This document shows positions 19,194-26,773 of a stretch of 36,986 nucleotides of DNA, piece after piece. A program made the translations under genes and the position numbers. The stretch covers positions 1 to 36,986 of the forward strand of contig JADZFD010000093.1 in NCBI GenBank assembly GCA_020850225.1, read 5' to 3'. Position 1 is the stretch's first letter. The number at the start of each line of letters is the position of its first letter. The notes beneath the pieces are model-generated. The model worked only from the letters and a program-made list of their open reading frames with translations. It was not told where the DNA came from and made no database searches. The DNA comes from Saprospiraceae bacterium. GTDB taxonomy: Bacteria > Bacteroidota > Bacteroidia > Chitinophagales > Saprospiraceae.

Positions 19194-19958
19194 ATGATTC
19201 TTATTACAAATGATGACGGCATTGTGGCTCCCGGCATACAGGCTCTGATAGAGGTGGCTTCAAAATTTGATGAAATCCTGGTAGTAGCTCCGGATTCTCC
19301 TCAGTCTGGAAAAGGCCATGCCGTAACATTGAATCAGCCGCTGAAACTCAGAAAAGTTGATTTGTTTGGCGATATAAACGCCTACGAATGTACAGGTACC
19401 CCGGTAGACTGTGTTAAAATAGCTAAAAACGTCATTTTAAAGGATAAAAAAATAGATCTCTGCCTATCGGGTATTAATCACGGTGCCAATTCATCCGTCA
19501 ACATTATTTATAGTGGAACCATGTCAGCAGCTATGGAAGCAAGTTTGGAAGGTGTACCTTCTATAGGTTTTTCTTTACTTGATTTTAGCTTTGAAGCTGA
19601 CTTTGAAGGCGCAAAAATGTACGCAAAAAAGATCATAGGCCAAATTCTCAACAACCCAATGGATGACTGCAAACTCCTCAATGTCAATATTCCCGCATGT
19701 CCGGCCGATGCTATCAGGGGAATTAAAGTCTGTAGGCAGGCTGAAGGAATCTGGGACGAAGCATTTCAGGAAGGTACTGACCCACGGGGTGACAAATACT
19801 ACTGGTTGACTGGAAAATTTCTGTGCAGGGAAGATGCAGGCAAAGAAGATCATGACGTTTGGGCATTGGAAAACAAATATGTATCAGTGGTGCCTTCCGG
19901 CCATGACTTAACACATTACAATGGTATTCAAAAATTCAAATATTTAGAAAATTTTTAA
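19194..19958 (+). CDS. surE: 5'/3'-nucleotidase SurE
   Basis: A 254-residue metal-dependent phosphatase acting on nucleoside 5'- and 3'-monophosphates. Metal-binding and active-site motifs: ILITNDDGIVAPGIQAL (DD pair at residues 7-8), VVAPDSPQSGKGHAVTL (usually QSGxSxAIT), ECTGTPVDCVKI, and LCLSGINHGANSSVNIIYSGTMSAAMEA (catalytic Asn). Length is normal. It starts a tight operon: the next gene begins 4 bp after its stop, then lpxB and pnuC. TTATTTTG about 30 nt upstream is a near match to the -7 consensus. Confidence 0.95.
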   Translation: MILITNDDGIVAPGIQALIEVASKFDEILVVAPDSPQSGKGHAVTLNQPLKLRKVDLFGDINAYECTGTPVDCVKIAKNVILKDKKIDLCLSGINHGANSSVNIIYSGTMSAAMEASLEGVPSIGFSLLDFSFEADFEGAKMYAKKIIGQILNNPMDDCKLLNVNIPACPADAIRGIKVCRQAEGIWDEAFQEGTDPRGDKYYWLTGKFLCREDAGKEDHDVWALENKYVSVVPSGHDLTHYNGIQKFKYLENF

Positions 19959-19962
19959 TATA

Positions 19963-20265
19963 ATGGAAAGAAATTCATTATTGATGGGCTTTGTTATCGG
20001 AGCGATAACACCAGTACTGGGATTTTACCTCATAGAAAATCTCTTTGACCTTATGACACAAATGGGATGGATGGACGAAGTCTCGATGTCTACAGGTTCT
20101 AAAAGATACAGAACGATGGCATTGCTGGCTATTTGCTGCAATCTTATTCCATTTAACATCACCAAAATCAAAAAATGGGATGAATCCATGCGGGGAATTG
20201 TCTTCCCTACCCTGATTTATGTCGGTGCTTGGATTTATACATTCTACGACCAGTTATTTGTGTAA
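19963..20265 (+). CDS. Small hydrophobic membrane protein between surE and lpxB
   Basis: A 100-residue protein with three hydrophobic segments: SLLMGFVIGAITPVLGFYLI (about 5-24), MALLAICCNLIPFNI (about 52-66) and GIVFPTLIYVGAWIYTFY (about 78-95). I recognise no named family and see no catalytic motif. The ATG lies 4 bp after the surE stop and lpxB starts 7 bp after its own stop, so it is co-expressed. By position it may have an envelope role, but that is inference. Confidence 0.75.
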   Translation: MERNSLLMGFVIGAITPVLGFYLIENLFDLMTQMGWMDEVSMSTGSKRYRTMALLAICCNLIPFNITKIKKWDESMRGIVFPTLIYVGAWIYTFYDQLFV

Positions 20266-20272
20266 TACAGGT

Positions 20273-21379
20273 ATGAAGTATTATATCATAGCAGGTGAAG
20301 CATCCGGAGACCTGCATGCATCCAACCTGATGATAGCCCTGAAAAGTACAGATGATCAGGCACAGTTTTACTGTTGGGGTGGAGACAAGATGCAGGCTGC
20401 TGGCGGACGATTGGTGGAACATTACCGCAACACTGCATTTATGGGCTTTATAGAGGTAGTTAAAAACTTAAAAAAAATATTCAGATATATCCGTACATGT
20501 AAGCAAAGTATCCTGGAAACAAAGCCGGATGTACTCATATTGGTTGACTATCCCGGATTCAACCTAAGGATTGCCGAATGGGCTAAGTCACAACACATAA
20601 AAACAGTATACTATATTACACCTCAGGTATGGGCATGGCACCAATCAAGAGTACATAATCTCGGCAAATGGACAGACTTATTACTGGTTATACTTCCGTT
20701 TGAACAGGCATTTTTTGAAAAATTCGGATACAAGGCACACTATACAGGTCATCCGCTGACTGATGCCATTCATAAATACGTACCGGATGTTACCTTCATC
20801 GAAAAGTATAGTAACAGTCAGATTATCGCCTTATTACCCGGCAGTAGAAAACAGGAAATACAGTCTATTTTACCCGTTATGCTCGAAGCTGTTTCCAGTT
20901 CAGATTTGCAAATTTTATTAGCAGGCGCTCCTTCGATACCTGATAGTATGTATCAGGAGATAATAAACAACATGAATATGAACGACCGATGCATCCTGGT
21001 CAGGGACAAAACATACGATATCCTGTCTGTGGCCCGGTTTGCTCTCGTAGGCAGCGGTACGGCAACACTTGAAACTGCACTCTTCAGAGTACCTCAGATT
21101 GTTTGTTATAAGGCTAGTACGATATCATATCACATAGCCAAACGGCTGATAAAAATACCATACATTTCTCTGGTAAATCTGATTTCCGGTAAGGAAGTAG
21201 TCAGAGAATTGATTCAAAATGATTTGAATACTGAAAATATCCGTTTTGAAATCGGGCAGCTGTATAAAAATGAACAAAAAATCCAACAGGATTATGACGA
21301 CCTGAAAGTAAAATTAGGCAACGCAGGTGCATCCGCAAAAGCAGCATATTTAATCAATCAACTAGTACATAATTCATGA
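20273..21379 (+). CDS. lpxB: Lipid-A-disaccharide synthase LpxB
   Basis: A 368-residue GT-B glycosyltransferase (GT19) joining UDP-diacylglucosamine and lipid X to the lipid A disaccharide at the inner membrane. Motifs: IIAGEASGDLHASNLM at the N-terminus, VDYPGFNLRIAEWAK, YYITPQVWAWHQSRV, YTGHPLTDAI, IIALLPGSRKQEI and GSGTATLETALFRVPQIVCYK. I start it at ATG 20273 (MKYYIIAGEASG); an 18-residue upstream extension in frame would run into the previous gene. Its TGA overlaps the pnuC ATG (ATGA), so the two are translationally coupled. Confidence 0.96.
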   Translation: MKYYIIAGEASGDLHASNLMIALKSTDDQAQFYCWGGDKMQAAGGRLVEHYRNTAFMGFIEVVKNLKKIFRYIRTCKQSILETKPDVLILVDYPGFNLRIAEWAKSQHIKTVYYITPQVWAWHQSRVHNLGKWTDLLLVILPFEQAFFEKFGYKAHYTGHPLTDAIHKYVPDVTFIEKYSNSQIIALLPGSRKQEIQSILPVMLEAVSSSDLQILLAGAPSIPDSMYQEIINNMNMNDRCILVRDKTYDILSVARFALVGSGTATLETALFRVPQIVCYKASTISYHIAKRLIKIPYISLVNLISGKEVVRELIQNDLNTENIRFEIGQLYKNEQKIQQDYDDLKVKLGNAGASAKAAYLINQLVHNS

Positions 21380-22020
21380 CTTTAGCAGATATTACCAACC
21401 AGTTTATCATTGATATCCAAACGACAAGATGGCAGGAAATGATAAGTACTGTCGCCCAGATTGCAAGTGTTTGGTATGCACGAAAAAACAACATACTGGT
21501 TTATCCTACCGGGATTATAGGTGTGTTGCTAGCTTCATGGGTTTACCTGTTTATTGCGCATCCTCCATTATATGCTGATGGTATCCTGAATGTCTATTAC
21601 TTTGGAATGAGTGCCTACGGATGGTACAACTGGATCCAGAAGACGGACAATCAGGAAGACACCTATCCTATTAGCTGGTGTACCAAAAAAGAACTCCAAT
21701 ACGGTATAGCTGGTTTTTTCATTGGATGGATTGTGATATATATGATGCTCCAGTATCTGACTAATTCAAATACACCGTTCCTGGATTCACTGGTCTCTGC
21801 TTCTGCCGTAACTGCCATGTGGTGGATGGCCAAAAGAAAAACTGAAAACTGGATAGCATGGATTGTAAGCAATGTCGTAGCTATTCCACTTAATTTCTAC
21901 AAGGGATTTATGTTGTTTACTGTCATGTATGTCCTGTTTCTGATTCTGGCATACATGGGTTATCAATCCTGGAAGAAAGAAAGTATCACCACTGCGGGTA
22001 AGTCACAAACCCGTAATTAA
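21376..22020 (+). CDS. pnuC: PnuC-type nicotinamide riboside/mononucleotide transporter
   Basis: A 214-residue membrane protein with about seven TM segments and the tryptophan-rich pattern of PnuC: ASVWYARKNNILVYPTGIIGVLLASWVYL, NVYYFGMSAYGWYNWIQK (family: N.Y....YGWYxW), and NWIAWIVSNVVAIPLNFYKG. It facilitates uptake of vitamin B3 precursors for NAD synthesis. Substrate choice (NR or another vitamin of the PnuX groups) cannot be fixed, but the Trp/Asn pattern favours NR. It ends the surE-lpxB operon. No clear terminator follows; core gene content stops here. Confidence 0.9.
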   Translation: MTLADITNQFIIDIQTTRWQEMISTVAQIASVWYARKNNILVYPTGIIGVLLASWVYLFIAHPPLYADGILNVYYFGMSAYGWYNWIQKTDNQEDTYPISWCTKKELQYGIAGFFIGWIVIYMMLQYLTNSNTPFLDSLVSASAVTAMWWMAKRKTENWIAWIVSNVVAIPLNFYKGFMLFTVMYVLFLILAYMGYQSWKKESITTAGKSQTRN

Positions 22021-22115
22021 TATTCTACTCAGACAATAATGTATACATTCATAATACTATGCAGGTATAAGTGTACATTTCCCAGAATTGTTGCGTTTAT
22101 TATGAGTTTGTCCGG

Positions 22116-22613
22116 TTAGGGAAAGAATTCCGTTAAAAATCGACTTTTAAAAGGCAGGTCAAATCCTTCCAAATCATCCACATCTTTGATGGGAAGTATG
22201 TCAGATGAATCATAATTAAATATTAACTCCAAGAAACGTCTGATACTTATCAGTGGCAAAATAATTTTCGGTATTCCATCCAAATCATCATGCCTTCTTT
22301 CCTTTAGAATAATGATAACTCTGACAAGCATAAATGTGATTTTCAGCAGTATCCAAACTATCGGATTTTTGAGAAAAAATATGATCGATTGCTATCTTAC
22401 GAGCGGTACCGTCATAATTTACAAATTTGCCCTGTTTTTAACTTTATTTTTTAATCATCAAACATTCTACACATTTGCATCGTTCCTGATAGTAATCCAT
22501 AGAGCAATTTTGCTCTAATCATGTATTTGGATACTTCGCAGTTCGAATGGCCTCTTTCAACAGCAGCATGTGCTATTAGCAAATTAGTATAAGAAGCATT
22601 AATTATGTGCTCT
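22116..22613 (-). pseudogene. Decayed HNH endonuclease-like gene
   Basis: Reading right to left in shifting frames, this stretch gives consecutive coherent pieces. First is NASYTNLLIAHAAVERGHSN and SKYMIRAKLLYGLLSGT (about 22600-22461). Then a core with IAIDHIFSQKSDSLDTAENH and IYACQSYHYSKGKK (about 22436-22288), matching the IDHI...A.ENL..AC..CN..KG pattern of HNH nucleases. Last is DDLDGIPKIILPLISIRRFL to FLTEFFP (22290-22116). At least two frameshifts or stops separate them. The metal-binding DH pair is still readable, but one expected Cys/Asn of the AC..CN motif is now YH. It is a fossil at the island edge; the original target is unknown. Confidence 0.6.
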
Positions 22614-22940
22614 TACTGTTTCATTTATTGTTTGAGAATAAATAAAACATTAGTTTAAATTACTGATATAAAAAGGTCAGTATATATTAATTTTTTTAAA
22701 ATACACCAGTTAAGCAGAATAACCTATTGAAACATAGGTTGTTATTAAAATATTAGGATTATAACCGCCAAAAAGCAACAACCAAACGTATGTTAATCAG
22801 TATCTTTGGTAAAAATCTATAACATCTGCATCTACACAACCCACCCAGAGAAAAAATTAAATTTCTCCTCTGGATAATTTGGATTTAACAAAATGACAAC
22901 ATATTTTTACACGGAATATAACACAGTATACATATGGAAT
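22614..22940. other. AT-rich spacer without a gene
   Basis: No coding pattern is visible. A small imperfect hairpin, CCAGAG (22845-22850) with CTCTGG (22868-22873), could end transcripts. TATAAC at 22919-22924 may be a degenerate left box for the repeat at 22941. Confidence 0.5.
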
Positions 22941-22977
22941 ATATGCGCAAGATTGCGCATATACAGCCGTTATGCGT
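22941..22977. repeat. Perfect palindromic hairpin followed by a GTTATGCGT box
   Basis: ATATGCGCAA (22941-22950), a GA loop, and TTGCGCATAT form a perfect 10-bp stem. After the 6-nt spacer ACAGCC comes GTTATGCGT (22969-22977), the reverse complement of the ACGCATAAC box at 23211-23219. The spacing (hairpin, 6 nt, GTTAT) copies the right ends of the large repeats at 23213 and 32855, so this could be the first recombination site of the array. Confidence 0.5.
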
Positions 22978-23331
22978 CATTGCATCCCATCCCACAAAGC
23001 CAGTGCCGACATAGTTGCGAATAATAATTGTCGTGGATACCATAAATACCATCGGCAATTAACCATCTTTATTCCGCAAGGCACTGTCAGCCACAACGCC
23101 ACCACACACCCATACACAATACTACTGCACCAAGCACCCGTTACTATCTGTAATAATAATATCGGAAGTGCAGCGTATTTTCTCCAAGCCACAACCACGC
23201 TATGCAACGAACGCATAACACGGGTTTGGCAAAAAAGCCGTTCAGTTATTCTATTAAGCATTTGTATAAATTTTAAACATTAGCATTTTAATTAAGCATC
23301 CGTTTCGGCTTCTTCGCCAAGCCCGAAAACG
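22970..23331 (+). mobile_element. Putative gene-less cassette
   Basis: The segment starts at the TTATGCGT cut position and ends in the attC-like repeat 23213-23339, whose opening box ACGCATAAC is complementary to the segment's own first bases. It is conspicuously rich in C and A and poor in G on the plus strand. Two short open frames occur here, one per strand, but neither resembles a known protein. Cassette status is inferred from the boxes. Confidence 0.4.
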
Positions 23332-23339
23332 TTATAGCC
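23213..23339. repeat. attC-like imperfect inverted repeat (site A)
   Basis: A 127-bp structure. Left box GCATAAC; left arm CGGGTTTGGCAAAAAAGCCG (23221-23240); 65-nt AT-rich centre; right arm CGGCTTCTTCGCCAAGCCCG (23306-23325); spacer AAAAC; right box GTTATAGCC (23331-23339). The arms pair at 17 of 20 positions. Two of the three mismatches become G-T pairs if the bottom strand folds. The unequal spacers (1 versus 5 nt) leave unpaired bases, as in integron attC sites. Confidence 0.65.
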
Positions 23340-23542
23340 AATGGTAAAGCGACACTGCAACCATCGAACAGACGACCAAAACTTGAACTTTAAAACATTG
23401 ACAAACCATTTTGATAGGTGAACAACATACAGACCATATTGCAAACGGACAACGAGTAAGCCGACTCTCATTGCCAACGCTTCAGTTTTTTATTTTTTTT
23501 GCCTACCCACATTTTTTAAAAACAATTATAGCCAACCGCACA

Positions 23543-23616
23543 AACGGCACATTTGGTATTGCCCGACATCCCGATAGCTATCGGGACCGACCCTTCGCAA
23601 AACCAAAAGAGCCGTT
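23543..23616. repeat. Hairpin B with an 18-bp palindrome in its loop
   Basis: AACGGCACATTTGGTATTGC (23543-23562) pairs at 17 of 20 positions with the arm at 23597-23616. The 34-nt loop holds a perfect palindrome, TCCCGATAGCTATCGGGA (23569-23586). TTATAGCC recurs just to the left (23526-23533). It is smaller than sites A and D and lacks a clear right box. It lies 58 bp before hsdR, so it may also act as a leader structure. Confidence 0.55.
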
Positions 23617-23673
23617 TTTTGCCAACGCACCGACAATAATTCGTATTTTGCAATAATGTATTTGAATGAATAA

Positions 23674-26070
23674 ATGATAGATAAAAAGACACTTTCAGAA
23701 AGAGATATTTGCACCAAGTTTATTACTCCTGCGGTTGAAAAATCGGGTTGGAATAAGCTGACACAGCTATTGGAAGAAGTTTCGTTCACGGACGGGAAAA
23801 TATATGTAAGAGGTAAACTGACAGCAAGAGGTAATCAAAAACGGGCTGACTATATATTGTATTACAAGCCAAACATTCCTATTGCAATTATAGAAGCGAA
23901 AGACAACAAACATTCGGTAAGAGCAGGAATACAACAGGCTTTGGACTATGCTCAAATTTTGGACATTCCCTGTGTTTTCAGTAGCAACGGTGACGGATTT
24001 TTATTTCACGACCGAACCGCAACAGACGGTAATATTGAAACTGAAATTGGCATTGACGACTTCCCTACTCCCGAACAGCTTTGGGAGAAATACAAAAAGT
24101 ACAAAGGTATTTCTACACCAACTGCTGAAAAAATTGCTTCGCAAGATTATTACTTTGACGGCACCAACCGTAAACCAAGATATTATCAACAAATTGCAGT
24201 AAACAGAACTGTTGAAGCTATTGCCAACGGACAAAACCGAATTATCTTGGTAATGGCTACAGGAACAGGAAAAACCTATACTGCTTTTCAATTCATTCAT
24301 AGACTTTGGAAAAGCGGAGCAAAAAAACGGATTCTTTTTCTTGCCGACCGTAACGCATTGATTGACCAAACTCGCAGAGGTGATTTCAAACATTTTAAAG
24401 ATAAAATGACGGTGGTAAAACACCGACAAATTGATAAAAGCTATGAAATTTATTTGGCTTTGTATCAAGGCTTATCTGGTTCAGACGAAGATGCAAATGT
24501 TTATAAACAATTTTCACCTGACTTTTTTGACTTGATTGTGATTGATGAGTGTCACAGAGGAAGTGCAAAAGAAGACAGTAGTTGGAGAGAAATTTTATCC
24601 TATTTCAAAAATGCTACGCATATCGGTTTAACTGCAACACCAAAGGAAACCAAAGAAACAAGCAACACCGAATATTTTGGCGACCCTGTTTATACATATT
24701 CATTGAAACAAGGTATTGATGATGGTTTCCTAGCTCCTTATCGTGTGGTGAGAATTGGTTTGAACGTAGATGCAGAAGGCTGGCGACCAGACCAAGGCAA
24801 AACCGACAAAGACGGAAAAGAGGTTGAGGATAGAGTTTACAATCGCAAAGACTTTGACCGCAATTTGGTGATTGAAGAACGGACAGAATTGGTTACAAAA
24901 AAACTCACGGAGTTTTTAAAAGGTTACGACCGTTACGCCAAAACGATTGTGTTTTGTGTGGATATTGACCACGCTGAACGTATGCGGACAGCATTAGCCA
25001 AACAAAACGCTGATTTAGTTGCCGAGAATTACAAATACGTAATGCAAATAACTGGCGACAATGACGAGGGCAAAAGAGAATTAGACAACTTCATTAATCC
25101 CGAAGAAAAATATCCTGTCATTGCGACCACTTCTGAATTGATGACTACTGGCGTAGATGCACAAACTTGTAAAGTAATTGTGTTGGATGCCAACATCAAT
25201 TCAATGACAAAGTTCAAACAAATCATTGGTAGAGGAACTCGTATCAATGAGGAATACGGTAAAATGTATTTCACCATTTTGGATTTTAGAAATGCAACCG
25301 ATTTGTTTGCCGACAAAGATTTTGATGGTGACCCAATTCGTGTAAAACCAGTTTCAGAAGATGTTGATTTAAGCGAAATTATTACCGAGGAAGAAGATAA
25401 TACAGAACCTATTATTGATATTGAAACAGGTGAAGAAATTGAGATTAACAAACCTGAAATTCGTTATCCTGAAACAGTATCTCCGCCATCAACCATAAAT
25501 GAACCACGAGAAAAAGTGTATGTAAATGGTGTGGATGTTTCTGTTTTGATAAGTCGTGAAATGTATTTTGACCAACACGGAAAACCAATTACCACCAGTT
25601 TAAAAGACCATACCAAAGAAATTATCAAAGAAAAATTTGCTTCGTTGGATGAATTTTTGAATAAATGGAACACCACCGACCGCAAAGAAGCCATTATAGC
25701 AGAATTGCAAGAACAAGGTGTAATGGTGGAGGCTTTGTATGATGCAGTTGATAAACAGGTGGATTTGTTCGACTTGATTTGCCACGTTGCATTTGACCAA
25801 CCACCATTAACCCGAAAAGAAAGAGCCAACAACGTAAAGAAACGAAACTACTTTACAAAATATGGCGACCAAGCCAAGAAAGTATTGGAAGCCTTGTTAG
25901 ACAAATATGCTGACGAAGGAATTACAAACATTGAAAGCATTGAAGTATTGAGAGTGAATCCGTTTGATGAATTTGGTTCACCCCTTGAAATCATCAACGA
26001 GTTTGGCAGCAAAGAAAAGTATTTGCAAGCTGTAAAAGAATTAGAAATTGAATTGTATAAAGCTGTCTGA
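23674..26070 (+). CDS. hsdR: Type I restriction enzyme R subunit HsdR
   Basis: A 798-residue motor/nuclease subunit of a type I R-M complex: it translocates DNA from an unmodified site and cleaves at a distance. The N-terminal nuclease domain has the PD-(D/E)xK pattern D59...IIEAK (E74, K76). The SF2 helicase core has Walker A MATGTGKT (194-201), DECHRG (291-296), LTATP (319-323), ATTSELMTTGVD, and motif VI IIGRGTR. The C-terminal third (from about 540) is the HsdM-binding region, with an acidic stretch (ITEEEDNTEPI). The style is that of the EcoEI/IB group. ATG 23674 is preceded by TATTTTG 24 nt upstream, a near -7 match. It is the first gene of the hsd operon. Confidence 0.95.
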   Translation: MIDKKTLSERDICTKFITPAVEKSGWNKLTQLLEEVSFTDGKIYVRGKLTARGNQKRADYILYYKPNIPIAIIEAKDNKHSVRAGIQQALDYAQILDIPCVFSSNGDGFLFHDRTATDGNIETEIGIDDFPTPEQLWEKYKKYKGISTPTAEKIASQDYYFDGTNRKPRYYQQIAVNRTVEAIANGQNRIILVMATGTGKTYTAFQFIHRLWKSGAKKRILFLADRNALIDQTRRGDFKHFKDKMTVVKHRQIDKSYEIYLALYQGLSGSDEDANVYKQFSPDFFDLIVIDECHRGSAKEDSSWREILSYFKNATHIGLTATPKETKETSNTEYFGDPVYTYSLKQGIDDGFLAPYRVVRIGLNVDAEGWRPDQGKTDKDGKEVEDRVYNRKDFDRNLVIEERTELVTKKLTEFLKGYDRYAKTIVFCVDIDHAERMRTALAKQNADLVAENYKYVMQITGDNDEGKRELDNFINPEEKYPVIATTSELMTTGVDAQTCKVIVLDANINSMTKFKQIIGRGTRINEEYGKMYFTILDFRNATDLFADKDFDGDPIRVKPVSEDVDLSEIITEEEDNTEPIIDIETGEEIEINKPEIRYPETVSPPSTINEPREKVYVNGVDVSVLISREMYFDQHGKPITTSLKDHTKEIIKEKFASLDEFLNKWNTTDRKEAIIAELQEQGVMVEALYDAVDKQVDLFDLICHVAFDQPPLTRKERANNVKKRNYFTKYGDQAKKVLEALLDKYADEGITNIESIEVLRVNPFDEFGSPLEIINEFGSKEKYLQAVKELEIELYKAV

Positions 26071-26093
26071 ATCAGGATTTACAAGATTAAAAG

Positions 26094-26684
26094 ATGACAG
26101 GAATTGAAAAAATGAAAGAAGAAAAAGAAAATAGCAAAGGATTTATACCATCACATGGTGGATATAAGAATCTGATAACTTATCAGAAATCTGAAATCAT
26201 CTATGATGGAACTATTTATTTTACCAAAAGATTCTTTCAAAAATACGATCGCACCATTGATCAGATGGTGCAGGCAGCAAGAAGTGGTAAGCAGAACATT
26301 GTAGAAGCAAGTATGGCGTCAGGAACTTCTAAAGAAATGGAAATTAAGTTGACAAATGTGGCAAGAGCTTCTTTAGAGGAATTAAAAATTGATTACCAAG
26401 ATTTTTTAAGAACTAATAAATTGTCTATATGGGATAGAACACATAAACTTTCTGTTCGTTTTAGTGAAATAAACAGAACACCTAATGCAACTTATCAAAC
26501 TTACATAAAAGCAATTGAAAACTCAGAACCAGAAATTTGTGCTAATTCAATGATATGCTTAATAAATATTGTGAGCTATTTATTAGCACAACAAATAAAA
26601 TCATTGGAATTAGCTTTTATGAATGAAGGAGGCTTAAGAGAAAGAATGACCAAAGCAAGAATTGATATAAGAAATAAAAAATAA
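26094..26684 (+). CDS. Four-helix-bundle (S23/IVP-like) protein in the hsd operon
   Basis: A 196-residue protein with the four-helix-bundle fold of the 23S rRNA intervening-sequence (S23) family, in the 'suffix domain' variant. The typical segments are KNLITYQKSEIIYDGTIYFT, DRTIDQMVQAARSGKQNIVE (usually QM.RAA.SI..NI.EG), and TSKEMEIKLTNVARASLEEL. The last 50 residues add another helix pair. The function of this family in R-M loci is unknown; relatives bind nucleic acid as pentamers (Avd in diversity-generating retroelements). It starts 23 bp after hsdR and precedes hsdM. No reverse transcriptase or template repeat is present. Confidence 0.85.
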   Translation: MTGIEKMKEEKENSKGFIPSHGGYKNLITYQKSEIIYDGTIYFTKRFFQKYDRTIDQMVQAARSGKQNIVEASMASGTSKEMEIKLTNVARASLEELKIDYQDFLRTNKLSIWDRTHKLSVRFSEINRTPNATYQTYIKAIENSEPEICANSMICLINIVSYLLAQQIKSLELAFMNEGGLRERMTKARIDIRNKK

Positions 26685-26690
26685 TTTTTG

Positions 26691-26747
26691 GGGACTTGTG
26701 TGACTGCGGTGACAATTTTTCAACATCACCTAAGTCACCTAAGTCCC
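26691..26747. repeat. 22-bp-arm hairpin of 9-bp units upstream of hsdM
   Basis: Left arm 26691-26712 and right arm 26726-26747 pair at about 18 of 22 positions around a 13-nt loop. The right arm shows a 9-bp period (TCACCTAAG twice, then TCCC), so the arms are themselves short tandem repeats. It lies in the 89-bp gap between the four-helix gene and the hsdM ATG, in a position to attenuate or insulate methyltransferase expression from upstream transcription. That role is inference. Confidence 0.7.
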
Positions 26748-26773
26748 TAGAAAGAAGGACAGAAAAACAAATT

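Noticed and set aside
22972-23283. Open frames of 103 (+) and 94 (-) residues in the first putative cassette
   Set aside because: Both lie in skewed C/A-rich DNA, run into the repeat arm, and resemble no protein; treated as chance ORFs.
26094-26684. Diversity-generating retroelement suggested by the Avd-like fold
   Set aside because: No reverse transcriptase and no template/variable repeat pair is visible; the protein matches the R-M-associated four-helix variant.
26696-26773. Upstream TTG start for hsdM
   Set aside because: It would translate the 9-bp-unit hairpin; ATG 26774 gives the normal HsdM N-terminus.
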